Source: Ruegeria arenilitoris (GTDB lineage Bacteria; Pseudomonadota; Alphaproteobacteria; Rhodobacterales; Rhodobacteraceae). From it: DNA of 64,000 nucleotides. The position numbers and the translations under genes were made by a program. The stretch is from contig NZ_WPZO01000001.1 of the NCBI RefSeq assembly GCF_013031355.1, forward strand, positions 930,001-994,000. Direction: 5' to 3'. The notes under the pieces were generated by a model. It searched no databases, was not told the origin of the DNA, and was given only the letters and a program-made list of their open reading frames with translations. Below are positions 35,293 to 44,725 of the stretch, in pieces. How positions within the stretch are numbered: position 1 is the stretch's first letter; every line of letters begins with the position of its first letter.

Positions 35293-38200
35293 CAGGTTTG
35301 GTAGGATGGGCCGCCGACAGGGCCCGCATGGTTTTGGCCTTCATCGCGATCTCGCTGGTTGTCGGCGGGTTCGCCTATGTCAGCCTGCCCAAGGAAGGCG
35401 AGCCGGACATCGAAATCCCGGCTCTGTTCGTCTCGGTCCAGTTTCCCGGCATTTCCGCCGAGGATTCGGAAAACCTGCTGATCAAGCCAATGGAAACCGA
35501 GCTGGCGGATCTGGACGGTCTGAAAGAGATGACCGCCACTGCCGCCGAAGGCTATGCCGGTATCGCGCTCGAGTTTGACTTTGGCTGGGACAAGACCGCT
35601 ATCATGGCGGATGTGCGTGATGCAATGAACAGCGCACAGGCCGATTTCCCGGAAGGGGCCGAGCAATATTCGCTGTTCGAAATCAACTTTTCCGAATTCC
35701 CCATCGTCATCGTCAACCTGACTGGCGCCGTGCCCGAACGCACGATGGCCCGCATTGCCAAAGACTTGCAGGACGATCTGGAAGCACTGGATTCGGTGCT
35801 TGAGGCCGGGATCGCGGGCAATCGCGATGAACTGCTAGAGGTCATCATCGACCCGCTGCGGCTTGAGGCCTACGACGTATCGGCGGATGAGTTGATCAGC
35901 GTCGTGCAGAACAACAACCAACTGATCGCCGCAGGCGAGGTGGACACCGCGCAGGGCACCTTCTCGGTCAAGATTCCGTCCTCGTTTAAAACCGCCGAGG
36001 ATGTTTACAGCCTGCCCGTCAAGGTCAATGGCGACCGTGTCGTGACGATGGGTGAGCTGGCGCAGATCAACTACACCTTCGAAGACCGCGAAGGCACCGC
36101 CCGGTTCGACGGCGAATCCACCGTGGCGTTGCAGGTGGTCAAACGCAAAGGTTTCAACCTGATCGACACCGTGGCGCAGGTGAAACAGGCACTGGCCGCC
36201 GCACAGGAGAAATGGCCATCCGAGCTGCGTGCCGCCGTTGATGTCGGCACCTCGAACGACCAGAGCCGTATCGTCGACTCGATGGTGCGTCAGCTTGAGG
36301 GCTCGGTCCTGACCGCGATCGCGCTGGTGATGATCGTGGTTCTGGCCTCGCTGGGCACCCGCGCGGCGCTGCTGGTGGGCTTTGCGATCCCGACCTCGTT
36401 CCTGCTGAGCTTTGCGTTTCTTGCCATCATGGGTGTCAGCATCTCGAACATGGTGATGTTCGGGCTGATCCTTGCCGTGGGGATGCTGGTCGACGGAGCC
36501 ATCGTGGTGGTGGAATACGCCGACAAACGTATCAAGGAAGGCATCGGCCCGATGCACGCCTATGTCGAGGCGGCGCAGCGGATGTTCTGGCCCATCGTGT
36601 CGTCCACCGCGACGACGCTGTGCGCCTTCCTGCCGATGCTGTTCTGGCCGGGTGTGCCCGGTGAGTTCATGAAGATGTTGCCGATCACGCTGATCTTCGT
36701 ACTGTCCTCGTCGCTGATCGTCGCGCTGATCTACCTGCCCGTCGTGGGCGGTGTCTCGGGTCGCCTCAGCCGGACCTTCGACCGCACCTCGAACTGGCTG
36801 CGGAGTGTTGCCCCATGGTGGGTGCGCGCGATCTTGGTTCCCCCGTCGCTCTACATGATCTTCCTTGGTGCCATGCAGATGCTGAACCCGGACTACCTTC
36901 TGCCCGGGGGCGTGGTTGCGGGTGCGCTTCTGTTCATCGCAGGCGGCTTTGCCGGATCGGTGACCCTGAGCGCCTCCAAGATCGAGCGCCACCACGAAGA
37001 GCGCGTCCATACCGCGCGCGAACACAGCTGGTTCGGTTACGTGGTCAAATTCCTGGTCGGTAACCCGATCATGCCCGTGGTTTCGATTGCTGTCGTGGCG
37101 CTCAGCGTCATGGGGGTGATGACCTATTTCATAAACAACAACCGTGGCGTCGAGTTCTTCGTCGAAACCGAACCGGAACAGGCCACCGCCTATGTCCGCG
37201 CGCGGGGCAACCTGTCGCTGCAGGAAAAAGACACGATGGTTCTGGCCGCCGAAGAGGTGATCAGCGCGCACCCGGCCGTGACCAACGTGTTCTCCTTTGC
37301 CGGCGAAGGGGGCCTGAACCAGAACAACGGTGGCGCACAGGCGCCTGCCGATACCGTGGGCCGTGTGCAGTTCGAAATCACTCCGTGGGAAGACCGGCCC
37401 AAGCAGACCGAACCCGCGCTGTTCGGGCTGTTCGATCGCGAAATCATCGCACCGGAATATGACGGTGATTTCGTTCTGGACGAGTTGAACGTGGAGCTCG
37501 CCAAACTGCCCGGTTTCATCGTCGAAATCCTTCCTCTGGAACAAGGCCCCGCGGCAGCCAAGCCGGTGCATCTGCGCATCAAGGGTGACGGCTGGGAGGA
37601 ACTGACCGCAGCCGCCCAATCTGCGCGTGCTGTGTTCGATGAGACGCCGGGCCTGATCAAGGTCGAAGACACCATGCCCCTGCCCGGCATTGACTGGCAG
37701 ATCGACGTGGACGTTGCCAAAGCCGGTCGGTTCGGTGCCGACGTCGCCACCGTCGGCGCGATGGTGCAACTTGTCACGCGCGGCATTCTACTGGGCGAAA
37801 TGCGCCCCGACAGCACCGATGAAGAAGTCGAAATCCGCGTCCGCCTGCCCGAGGAAGACCGGGTACTGTCCACGCTCGACACGCTCAAGGTGCGCACGCC
37901 CGACGGGCTGGTGCCGCTGTCGAACTTCGTGACCCGCCAGCCGGTGGCCAAACTGGCCGAGATCAACCGGATCGATCAGCAGCGGTATTACGACGTGAAG
38001 GCGGATGTCGAGCCGGGCCTGTCCAAAGTGGTTGTCGATGGTCCGGACGGATCCGAGCAACGTCTGGCCGTTGTGCGAGCCGTCGAAGAAGGCGTCGATC
38101 CCAGCGGGGCAACCGTCACCAAACCGGACGGCACAGTATACGAGCTGTTCCAGTTGACCGGAGCCAACAGCATCGACGACCTGCACGCAGCAATCGAAGA

Positions 38201-39062
38201 CGGCGAGGCCAGATTTGCTCTGGTCAATCCGAACGAGCGGATTGCAGTGCTGACCGAATGGCTGAACACCGAGCCGTTCTCGACCGCGATCAGCTGGGAA
38301 TGGACTGGCGATCAGGAGGATCAGGAGGAATCCGGAGCTTTCCTGCAAAGCGCATTCCTGGGCGCGCTGGGGCTGATGTTCGTGATCCTGCTGGCGCAGT
38401 TCAACTCGCTCTATAACTCGGTGCTGGTGCTGCTGGCGGTCGTGCTGTCGACCACCGGGGTGCTGATCGGGATGATTATCATGCAGCAGCCCTTCTCGAT
38501 CATCATGACCGGTACGGGCATCGTGGCGCTGGCAGGGATCGTGGTGAACAACAACATCGTTCTGATCGACACCTATCAGGAATATAGCCGCTACATGCCC
38601 CGGATCGAGGCGATCGTCCGCACCGCCGAGGCGCGTATTCGTCCGGTTCTGCTGACCACCCTGACCACGATGGCCGGTCTGACGCCAATGATGTTCGGCC
38701 TGTCGCTGGACTTCATCAATGGCGGCTATTCGATCAACAGCCCGACGGCTCTGTGGTGGAAACAGCTGGCCACCGCCGTTGTGTTCGGACTGGGTATCGC
38801 AACCGTTCTGACACTGATCGTGACGCCCTCGTTCCTGGCGCTGCGGGTGTGGGTCGCAACCTACCTGGTGTGGCTGGGCAAGCTTCTGGCGCGCGTCACG
38901 TCCGGACGCTCCAGCCAGGTGGCGCAGGACATGGCCATCGGCAAGGCTGCGCGACAAGCACAGGCGACCGAAGTTGTCTGGAGCGATGAAACGGAACCGG
39001 CGCCCACGGACGTCAAAAAGCCGGAACGTCCGCCGGGGACGCCACTAAAAGCCGCTGAATAA
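35289..39062 (+). CDS. RND family efflux permease
   Basis: A 1257-residue inner-membrane proton-driven exporter. It has the RND pattern of 12 spans with two large periplasmic loops, the porter domains and TM4 motif (MVMFGLILAVGMLVDGAIVVVEYADKR) and TM10-11 (GALGLMFVILLAQFNSLYNSVLVLLAVV, GTGIVALAGIVVNNNIVLIDTYQE). The protein is about 200 residues longer than E. coli AcrB. Extra material includes a membrane-flanked insert after TM6 (residues about 490-620) and a long polar insert near DGPDGSEQRLAVVRAVEEG. This longer form is seen in alphaproteobacteria. The substrate is unknown. It is co-transcribed with the adaptor and ends at a bidirectional terminator. Confidence 0.95.
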   Translation: MTGLVGWAADRARMVLAFIAISLVVGGFAYVSLPKEGEPDIEIPALFVSVQFPGISAEDSENLLIKPMETELADLDGLKEMTATAAEGYAGIALEFDFGWDKTAIMADVRDAMNSAQADFPEGAEQYSLFEINFSEFPIVIVNLTGAVPERTMARIAKDLQDDLEALDSVLEAGIAGNRDELLEVIIDPLRLEAYDVSADELISVVQNNNQLIAAGEVDTAQGTFSVKIPSSFKTAEDVYSLPVKVNGDRVVTMGELAQINYTFEDREGTARFDGESTVALQVVKRKGFNLIDTVAQVKQALAAAQEKWPSELRAAVDVGTSNDQSRIVDSMVRQLEGSVLTAIALVMIVVLASLGTRAALLVGFAIPTSFLLSFAFLAIMGVSISNMVMFGLILAVGMLVDGAIVVVEYADKRIKEGIGPMHAYVEAAQRMFWPIVSSTATTLCAFLPMLFWPGVPGEFMKMLPITLIFVLSSSLIVALIYLPVVGGVSGRLSRTFDRTSNWLRSVAPWWVRAILVPPSLYMIFLGAMQMLNPDYLLPGGVVAGALLFIAGGFAGSVTLSASKIERHHEERVHTAREHSWFGYVVKFLVGNPIMPVVSIAVVALSVMGVMTYFINNNRGVEFFVETEPEQATAYVRARGNLSLQEKDTMVLAAEEVISAHPAVTNVFSFAGEGGLNQNNGGAQAPADTVGRVQFEITPWEDRPKQTEPALFGLFDREIIAPEYDGDFVLDELNVELAKLPGFIVEILPLEQGPAAAKPVHLRIKGDGWEELTAAAQSARAVFDETPGLIKVEDTMPLPGIDWQIDVDVAKAGRFGADVATVGAMVQLVTRGILLGEMRPDSTDEEVEIRVRLPEEDRVLSTLDTLKVRTPDGLVPLSNFVTRQPVAKLAEINRIDQQRYYDVKADVEPGLSKVVVDGPDGSEQRLAVVRAVEEGVDPSGATVTKPDGTVYELFQLTGANSIDDLHAAIEDGEARFALVNPNERIAVLTEWLNTEPFSTAISWEWTGDQEDQEESGAFLQSAFLGALGLMFVILLAQFNSLYNSVLVLLAVVLSTTGVLIGMIIMQQPFSIIMTGTGIVALAGIVVNNNIVLIDTYQEYSRYMPRIEAIVRTAEARIRPVLLTTLTTMAGLTPMMFGLSLDFINGGYSINSPTALWWKQLATAVVFGLGIATVLTLIVTPSFLALRVWVATYLVWLGKLLARVTSGRSSQVAQDMAIGKAARQAQATEVVWSDETEPAPTDVKKPERPPGTPLKAAE

Positions 39063-39092
39063 AAAATGGCGAGCCTAAAGGCTCGCCATTTT
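39061..39092. terminator. Bidirectional rho-independent terminator
   Basis: An 11 bp perfect stem (AATGGCGAGCC, loop TAAA, GGCTCGCCATT) is flanked by A6 on the left and T4 on the right, so it can stop the RND operon and the convergent small-protein gene. Confidence 0.9.
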
Positions 39093-39106
39093 CACGTTAA
39101 ACCGTC

Positions 39107-39430
39107 TTAATCGGTAAAGACGTATTCGCCCAGCTCGCAAAGATCCAAGCCAAAATCTTCGGCAGAGGATCCATCAGAAAACCCGCCACGAATGTCGTAG
39201 ACGCAGGTTTGCAGTCCGTCAGCAATCAGAACGTCCGCCTCGTACCCCGGTGCAATGTAATCACCGCCGAGCAAGTTCGATTCCCAATTGTCCGACGAGC
39301 TTGGAGAGACGTTGAATTCAACAAGATCGACGCTGCTTTCATTGGCCAGCAGAAATACAAGATCCTCGGCAGATGCGGTCGAGGCAAAAAGCGACGCCAG
39401 AACAAACGGCGCAGCAAACAACTTCTTCAT
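39107..39430 (-). CDS. Small acidic exported protein
   Basis: A 107-residue exported protein with a good signal peptide (residues 1-21, MKKLFAAPFVLASLFASTAS, cut before AED). The mature part is strongly acidic, with an N-terminal LVFLLANESSVDLVEFNVSPSSSDNWESNLLG and a C-terminal half with two cysteines (QTCVYDIRGGFSDGSSAEDFGLDLCELGEYVFTD). The LANESS-DLVEFNVSPSSSDNWE stretch is typical of small secreted proteins found in tandem families in marine bacteria. The ribosome site is AGGGAAA. Function unknown. Confidence 0.75.
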   Translation of the reverse strand: MKKLFAAPFVLASLFASTASAEDLVFLLANESSVDLVEFNVSPSSSDNWESNLLGGDYIAPGYEADVLIADGLQTCVYDIRGGFSDGSSAEDFGLDLCELGEYVFTD

Positions 39431-39574
39431 TTGGTGTTTCCCTGATTTGTTTTCCAACACGAAACGATTGGTGCTACCGGTCATAACCGGAAGACGCCAT
39501 TGGGCAAACGACAATCGTCTGCGATCAAGCCGGTCACTGAAAGAATTCACATTCCAGCAACCGAGTCCTTACTT

Positions 39575-39979
39575 TTACTTGGACAAACGGGTCCACGTCT
39601 GGTGCCCGCATATGGCGTGGTCGCAGCCGCGTACGCGCAGGGTATCCCCATTCAGCGTCATTTGCGGCACGACATCCACATTGACCATCGGAATCCAGAA
39701 ATCCCCGCCGCCATATTTGCCGCCCCCTTCACTGCCCACATCCCAAAACAGCTTCTTGCCGATATTCGGGGTCTGCACCTCTTTACCGGATTTGTCATAA
39801 GCTGACTGGATCTGACCGCAGAATTTGTCTCCGCAGGCCGATATCTTGATATGAGAGATCAGGTTCTTCCGGTCCGGCTCGGTTTTCCAGACACCCACGA
39901 TGGGATCAGCCGCCGCAAGGGCTGGCGTCAACAGGGCGAGCGCGGCTGCGATTAATGCAGGTTGAACGAGTTTTCGCAT
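39575..39979 (-). CDS. DUF2147 family exported protein
   Basis: A 134-residue exported protein. The signal peptide ends at PALAAA, and the mature chain starts DPIVGVWKTEPDRKNLISHIKISACGDKFCGQI, with the paired cysteines of the DUF2147 family, and closes with GGDFWIPMVNVDVVPQMTLNGDTLRVRGCDHAICGHQTWTRL. The family is predicted to be a small lipocalin-like periplasmic protein, and its function is unknown. The ATG that follows GGAGGAGG is used; a GTG directly before it is unlikely. Confidence 0.88.
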   Translation of the reverse strand: MRKLVQPALIAAALALLTPALAAADPIVGVWKTEPDRKNLISHIKISACGDKFCGQIQSAYDKSGKEVQTPNIGKKLFWDVGSEGGGKYGGGDFWIPMVNVDVVPQMTLNGDTLRVRGCDHAICGHQTWTRLSK

Positions 39980-40036
39980 CACACCTCCTCCTATATCCGG
40001 CCATCATAGCACATCCGTGGACGCGCGCAGTGCAGG

Positions 40037-41860
40037 TCAGGCAGCCTGTGCGTCCGATTGCTGACGGCTCCACAACTGCGCATAGCGGCCTTCGCGTTGC
40101 AGCAATTCGTCATGGGTGCCCTGTTCAAGGATTTCGCCCTGTTCCAGCACGACGATGCGGTCAGCCTCGGCGATGGTGCTGAGACGGTGCGCAATGGTCA
40201 GCACGGTGCGCCCTTCCCCGGCCCGCGCCAGCGCGTCCTTGATGTCCTGCTCGGTATCGGTATCCAGCGCCGAGGTCGCCTCGTCCAGCAACAGGATCGG
40301 TGGGTTCTTGAGCAAGGTTCGGGCAATGCCGACCCGTTGCTTTTCGCCACCAGACAGCTTAAGCCCACGTTCGCCGACCTTGGTGTCATACCCCTCGGGC
40401 AGCGTGACGATGAAGTCGTGAATCTGGGCGGCTTTCGCGGCGGCCTCGACCTCTTCCTGCGAGGCGCCATCTCGGCCATAGGCGATGTTATAGCGGATGG
40501 TGTCGTTGAATAGCACCGTGTCCTGTGGCACCACGCCAATCGCGGAATGCAGGCTGTTCTGCGTCACGTCGCGTACGTCCTGCCCGTCGATCTTCAGCGC
40601 CCCGCCGGTCACATCGTAGAACCGGAACAACAGCCGCCCGATGGTGGACTTGCCCGAGCCCGTCGCCCCGACGATAGCCACCGTCTGGCCCGCTGGCACG
40701 GTCAGCGACACGCCTTTCAGGATTTCCCGATCCGCGTCATAGCCGAAATGGACATTCTCCAGCGTGACCTCTCCGCCATTGACTGCAAGATCCGGCGCGT
40801 CAGGTTTGTCTGTGACTTCGGCAGGTTGCTCCAACAGGTCGAACATTTGCCCCATATCCACCAAAGACTGGCGGATTTCCCGGTAGACCGTCCCCAAAAA
40901 GTTCAACGGCACGGTGATCTGGATCATGTAGGCGTTGACCATGACGAAATCGCCCACGGTCAGCGAGCCATTCTGAACCCCGATGGCAGCCAGAACCATC
41001 ACCCCGATCAGCCCGCAGGTGATCAGAAAAGACTGGCCAAAGTTCAGGAAGGCCAACGAATAGGCCGTTTTCAAAGCCGCCCCTGCATAGGCCTTCATCG
41101 ACACGTCATAGCGCGCAGCTTCGCGTTGTTCGGCGTTGAAATACTTAACGGTTTCAAAGTTCAGCAGGCTGTCGATGGCACGTTGGTTGGCCTCGGTGTC
41201 CTGATCGTTCATCTCGCGCCGCAGCTTCACGCGCCATTCGGTGACGGCGAAGGTGAACCAGATATAAAACCCGATGGTCACCGCCACTACGACCAGATAC
41301 CAGACATCGAACAGCCACATCAGGATGATTGCCACAAGCAGCAGTTCCAGGATCAGCGGCCCGATCGAGAACAGCAGGAAGCGCAGCAGGAATTCCACGC
41401 CTTTCACGCCGCGTTCGATGATCCGGCTGAGGCCCCCGGTGCGGCGCGTCACGTGGTAGCGCATGGAGAGTTGGTGGATGTGCTGAAACGTCTCCAAGGC
41501 CAGCGCCCGCAAGGCGCGTTGGCCCACCGGCGCAAAGGCCGCATCGCGCAACTGCTGAAAGCCCACGGTCATCATCCGCGCCACGCCATAGGCAACGGTC
41601 AGGCCAACAGCGCCCAATGCCAGCGGCGGCACGCCCTCACCAGCCAGAGCGTCAACCGCGCCTTTGTACAGGATCGGAGTGTAGACAGCGATCAGCTTGG
41701 CCAGCACCAGCATACCAAGCGCCAGAACCACGCGGCGTTTGACCCAGGGCTCATCCTCGGGCCAGAGATATGGCGCAACCTTGCGGATCGTGCGCCAGCC
41801 GGAGCGGCGCTCGTCTGTTTTGGGCATGTCGTCGGAATGCATCGGGGCTGTTCGTCTCAT
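40037..41860 (-). CDS. Atm1-type ABC exporter (ATP-binding/permease fusion)
   Basis: A 607-residue half transporter that dimerises. It has an N-terminal polar tail, six membrane spans (residues about 40-330) and a C-terminal ATPase. Walker A is VGATGSGKSTIGRLLFR, the signature is LSGGEKQRVGIARTLLKNPPILLLDEATSALD, and the H-loop is in LTIAHRLST. N-terminal features such as YHVTRRTGGLSRIIERGVKGVEFL identify the Atm1/HMT1 subfamily. In bacteria these export glutathione-metal complexes or glutathione persulfides and protect against heavy metals. No linked glutathione gene is seen; the neighbouring LysM gene is probably independent. The ATG used follows AGG; shorter in-frame starts exist. Confidence 0.93.
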   Translation of the reverse strand: MRRTAPMHSDDMPKTDERRSGWRTIRKVAPYLWPEDEPWVKRRVVLALGMLVLAKLIAVYTPILYKGAVDALAGEGVPPLALGAVGLTVAYGVARMMTVGFQQLRDAAFAPVGQRALRALALETFQHIHQLSMRYHVTRRTGGLSRIIERGVKGVEFLLRFLLFSIGPLILELLLVAIILMWLFDVWYLVVVAVTIGFYIWFTFAVTEWRVKLRREMNDQDTEANQRAIDSLLNFETVKYFNAEQREAARYDVSMKAYAGAALKTAYSLAFLNFGQSFLITCGLIGVMVLAAIGVQNGSLTVGDFVMVNAYMIQITVPLNFLGTVYREIRQSLVDMGQMFDLLEQPAEVTDKPDAPDLAVNGGEVTLENVHFGYDADREILKGVSLTVPAGQTVAIVGATGSGKSTIGRLLFRFYDVTGGALKIDGQDVRDVTQNSLHSAIGVVPQDTVLFNDTIRYNIAYGRDGASQEEVEAAAKAAQIHDFIVTLPEGYDTKVGERGLKLSGGEKQRVGIARTLLKNPPILLLDEATSALDTDTEQDIKDALARAGEGRTVLTIAHRLSTIAEADRIVVLEQGEILEQGTHDELLQREGRYAQLWSRQQSDAQAA

Positions 41861-41921
41861 CACGTACCTGATCTGCGGTCAGAGATAGCCCCTAGCCCGG
41901 AAAGGGCCAGAGGCAAAAGGT

Positions 41922-43229
41922 TTATTCAGGGATCGTGAAGATCTGACCGGGATAAATCAGGTCAGGATCGCGGATCGAATCCCGGTTGGCTTCGAACAGC
42001 CTCACATACAAAACACCGTCGCCGAACCGTTCGCGGGAAATGGCCCAGAGCGTGTCACCCTCCTGCACGGTCACCGAGCGGATCGGAGGCGTATCGGGAT
42101 CCAGTTCCGGCTCGTCGGTTGCCTCAGCCGCGCGCAGGACCTCTTGCGGCTCGCGTTTGAACGGGGTTTCAAGGCGGCTCATCACTGTTCCATCGGCGCC
42201 GACCTCATCCACGCGCAGGGTATAGACGCCGGGCTCGATACCATCCAGCTCACTTCGCCATTTTCCGTCATCGGCGGGGGTCAGGTCGTCCACCAGCCGG
42301 TTGTCCAGATACAGCCGTACAACCGATCCATCCGGCACCCGGCCCGTCAGCTCGACATCGCCGGCATCGGAATAGCCGATCGTGTCCAGAGCAACCTGAT
42401 CCGGTTCTTTCGGTTGTGCAGTTGGTGCCTGTACCAGTTCGACGCCGTCCTCACCCGACCGCAGGATAGCGACACCTTGGGCCTGAGCGTCTTCACCCGC
42501 CGCTTGCGCCGATTGTTCAGCCTCAGCCTCGGATTCGGAGACGTCGGCTGTTTCACCAGGTTCAGGCGCATCGGTTGTTTCAATCGGCTCAGCCACGTCA
42601 GCTGTTTCGGCTGCTGCCACGTTTTCCGTTTCCGCGTTCTCCGGCTGGGTAGTTTCATTTTCCGCTGTTTCGGCGGGGGCTGTGGGCTCTGCCACCGGTT
42701 CCGGCTCTGGCAGAGCCGCGATGACATAGTCGTCCGAGCGCACCGGCTCATCGCCCTGCGTTTGCAGCGTCAGGCCGCGTGCGGTGTCAGCAAACGGGAT
42801 CGACAGGAATTCGGCGAACTGGCCGCTGGGGTCGACCGTGAAACTGTGGACCGGCTCACCATCCAACAGCACGTTCACCTCGGCACCGGGTTCTGCTGAG
42901 CCGGACAGAACTGCATTGCCGTCCGGTTCGACAAATATTTGATCCAGAGAAGGGGTGACAGGCGGTGCGGCCTCGGCCGTGTCCTCCTGTTCAGCAGTAG
43001 ACGCTTCGGCTGCGGGCGCTTCAGCCTCGGGCTCTTGTGCGACAGGCTCATCCGGAGTGTCGTCTTCGGTGCTCTGAACTGCAACCTCGACCTGCGGCGC
43101 TGGCTCTTCGGGCGCGTCTGCACCCATACGGGACAAGAACAACCCGCCCGCTCCAACTACTACTACGATACCGGCGATCACCCCCCAGACGACGCTACCA
43201 GAGCTTCCGTTTCCCGACTCGGCGTTCAT
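41922..43229 (-). CDS. LysM peptidoglycan-binding protein with Ig-like domain
   Basis: A 435-residue membrane-anchored protein. A single span (SVVWGVIAGIVVVVGAGGLFL) lies near residue 13-32. It is followed by about 200 residues of Glu/Pro/Ala-rich disordered chain (VAEPTAPAETAENETTQP), with bacterial Ig-like stretches (FVEPDGNAVLSGSAEPGAEVNVLLDGEPVHSF and DVELTGRVPDGSVVRLYLDN). A C-terminal LysM domain follows (SVTVQEGDTLWAISRERFGDGVLYVRLFEANRDSIRDPDLIYPGQIFTIP). LysM binds peptidoglycan, so the protein may link the inner membrane to the wall. The start chosen is MNAESG, before the span and after AAGGGAAAAG. Confidence 0.85.
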   Translation of the reverse strand: MNAESGNGSSGSVVWGVIAGIVVVVGAGGLFLSRMGADAPEEPAPQVEVAVQSTEDDTPDEPVAQEPEAEAPAAEASTAEQEDTAEAAPPVTPSLDQIFVEPDGNAVLSGSAEPGAEVNVLLDGEPVHSFTVDPSGQFAEFLSIPFADTARGLTLQTQGDEPVRSDDYVIAALPEPEPVAEPTAPAETAENETTQPENAETENVAAAETADVAEPIETTDAPEPGETADVSESEAEAEQSAQAAGEDAQAQGVAILRSGEDGVELVQAPTAQPKEPDQVALDTIGYSDAGDVELTGRVPDGSVVRLYLDNRLVDDLTPADDGKWRSELDGIEPGVYTLRVDEVGADGTVMSRLETPFKREPQEVLRAAEATDEPELDPDTPPIRSVTVQEGDTLWAISRERFGDGVLYVRLFEANRDSIRDPDLIYPGQIFTIPE

Positions 43230-43355
43230 TCTTTTCCCTTCACTCCGCAGTGCAAGTGCTTTGACTATAACACATTCTGCCTGACGGTTGAGCCAATCTA
43301 TCAATCCCGCTATCAGGGGTCAAAACCCTCGACACAACCCCGGAGAGCGTTCACG

Positions 43356-43907
43356 ATGACTCAGAAATCTGTTTGTGTGTATTGCGGGTCACGCAATGGC
43401 GCCAATTCCGCTTATTCCGAGGCCGCCAATACCTTCGGGACCCTGCTGGCGCAAGAAGGCTGGCGTCTGGTCTATGGCGCCGGGGATGTGGGCCTGATGG
43501 GCGAAGTCGCGCGCGCTGCCCAATCCGCGGGGGGTGACACGTTCGGCGTGATCCCTGTTCACCTGCTGCGGCGCGAGGTCGGCAAAACCGATCTGACTCG
43601 TTTCGTTGTCACCGAAACGATGCACGAGCGCAAAAAGGTCATGATCATGAATGCGGACGCGGTGGTGGTCCTGCCCGGCGGCCCGGGATCGCTGGACGAA
43701 CTGTTCGAGGCCCTGACATGGCGTCAGCTGGGCCTGCACGAAAAGCCCATTCTGGTGATGAATGTGGATGGCTATTGGAATGCGCTGCACGATCTGTTGC
43801 AGCAGGTCATCGGCCAGGGATTTGCCGACGGATCGCTGGCGGAGTTCATCACCTGGGTCGATGACCCGTCGGACGCAATGTCCACCTTGCGCGAATTCCT
43901 AACCTGA
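43356..43907 (+). CDS. LOG-family (TIGR00730) nucleotide phosphoribohydrolase
   Basis: A 183-residue Rossmann-fold protein of the Lonely Guy family, which releases free bases from nucleoside 5'-monophosphates (cytokinin-activating in plants; AMP/IPMP hydrolysis in bacteria). Signatures are SVCVYCGSRNGANSAYSEAANTFG, RLVYGAGDVGLMGEVARAA and the catalytic PGGPGSLDELFEALTWRQLG, with Arg and Glu in the PGGxGTxxE position (Ser replaces Thr). The ATG is preceded by CGGAGAG. It is convergent with the host-attachment-family gene. Function beyond the family reaction is not known. Confidence 0.93.
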   Translation: MTQKSVCVYCGSRNGANSAYSEAANTFGTLLAQEGWRLVYGAGDVGLMGEVARAAQSAGGDTFGVIPVHLLRREVGKTDLTRFVVTETMHERKKVMIMNADAVVVLPGGPGSLDELFEALTWRQLGLHEKPILVMNVDGYWNALHDLLQQVIGQGFADGSLAEFITWVDDPSDAMSTLREFLT

Positions 43908-43913
43908 CGGGGG

Positions 43914-43938
43914 AACGGGCGGCGTTGGACCGCCCGTT
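43914..43938. terminator. Hairpin between convergent genes
   Basis: A 9 bp stem (AACGGGCGG, loop CGTTGGA, CCGCCCGTT) lies between convergent stop codons. There is no T run on either strand, so it is a weak or factor-dependent terminator. Confidence 0.5.
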
Positions 43939-43951
43939 ATGTTGATATCAC

Positions 43952-44401
43952 CTAAGTGGCCGGGGTCAGGCGGCTGGTCAGCAGCTTTTCAACCTTGTGA
44001 ATAGGGTGATTGGTCAGGGTCTTGTCGACCTCGGCCACAACCTTGGCCAGCACCTCGCTGTGTAGACGGCGCCGCAGAAGGCCCAGAACATGCGGGCTGG
44101 CAACCAGCACCAGACGGTTGAACGCGCCCTTCAGCCCCTTGCGGTTCAGCAGATTGGCGACATCCTGAACAAACAGGGATTTCGCATGGGTTTTCCAATT
44201 TGGCTCTTCAACCGCCGATTTCTGGTTCGGCCCACCATCGAAACGCCGTCCTGCTCGGTCGGTCGGGCGTGCGGACCCATCCTGTTCTTCGACCGAGACA
44301 ACAACCAGATTGGGGTCTTCGGCATCGGTGATGTTCTCGACAAACAACGCCTTTTCCCCATCTGCAATGACAACCCAAGTTCCCTGTTCAAGTGCGACCA
44401 T
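43952..44401 (-). CDS. Host-attachment family protein
   Basis: A 149-residue cytoplasmic protein of the family annotated as required for host-cell attachment (PF10116-type). Distinctive blocks are WVVIADGEKALFVENI, SARPTDRAGRRFDG and the C-terminal AFNRLVLVASPHVLGLLRRRLHSEVLAKVVAEVDKTLTNHPIHKVEKLL, with HVLGxLR and the ELTK-like tail of eRF1-like hydrolases. The fold resembles the eRF1/bacterial host-attachment (baeRF) group. Most copies probably have a translation or stress-linked role rather than true attachment, and the family name is historical. The start has a GAGCACG ribosome region, which is weak. Confidence 0.82.
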   Translation of the reverse strand: MVALEQGTWVVIADGEKALFVENITDAEDPNLVVVSVEEQDGSARPTDRAGRRFDGGPNQKSAVEEPNWKTHAKSLFVQDVANLLNRKGLKGAFNRLVLVASPHVLGLLRRRLHSEVLAKVVAEVDKTLTNHPIHKVEKLLTSRLTPAT

Positions 44402-44725
44402 CGTGCTCTCCTATGATGGCTGAAACGGCCATCTCATTTTCTTCAGGCAAAGGTTCCCCCTGACGCGACCAGAGCAATCCGGCGCGTTGCCTGAACTTGT
44501 TTCAATTGATTGGCGGTCTCTCCCTCCGCCTCACCTAAGGTAAGCACTACCGGGCGGCACGCAATCCCGTCTCAGTATGAAACTTTCTTCATCGGCGGTT
44601 TTCGTCCTGTCAGGTCGGCACACATTTCGGGTCTCGCCCTGCGATCAAAACCTGTGTTCTGCAGCAAAAAGGCCTGCCAGCGTCACCGCCAGCAGGCCCT
44701 AGATGACCCCTCATCGGGTCATTGA
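44402..44725. other. Noncoding gap between the host-attachment gene and sodB
   Basis: A 324-base gap. It holds the sodB terminator hairpin (minus strand, near its right end) and the upstream promoter of the host-attachment gene at its left end. I see no ORF with a ribosome site, no RNA gene and no repeats. Confidence 0.6.
44666..44698 (-). terminator. Terminator after sodB
   Basis: On the minus strand GGCCTGC pairs with GCAGGCC, with an imperfect inner stem, and TTTTT follows. It lies 28 bases past the sodB stop. Confidence 0.85.

Noticed and set aside
35835..37769. A 644-codon minus-strand frame opposite the RND permease
   Set aside because: His/Gln/Arg/Asp-rich low-complexity translation typical of the reverse frame of a GC-rich gene.
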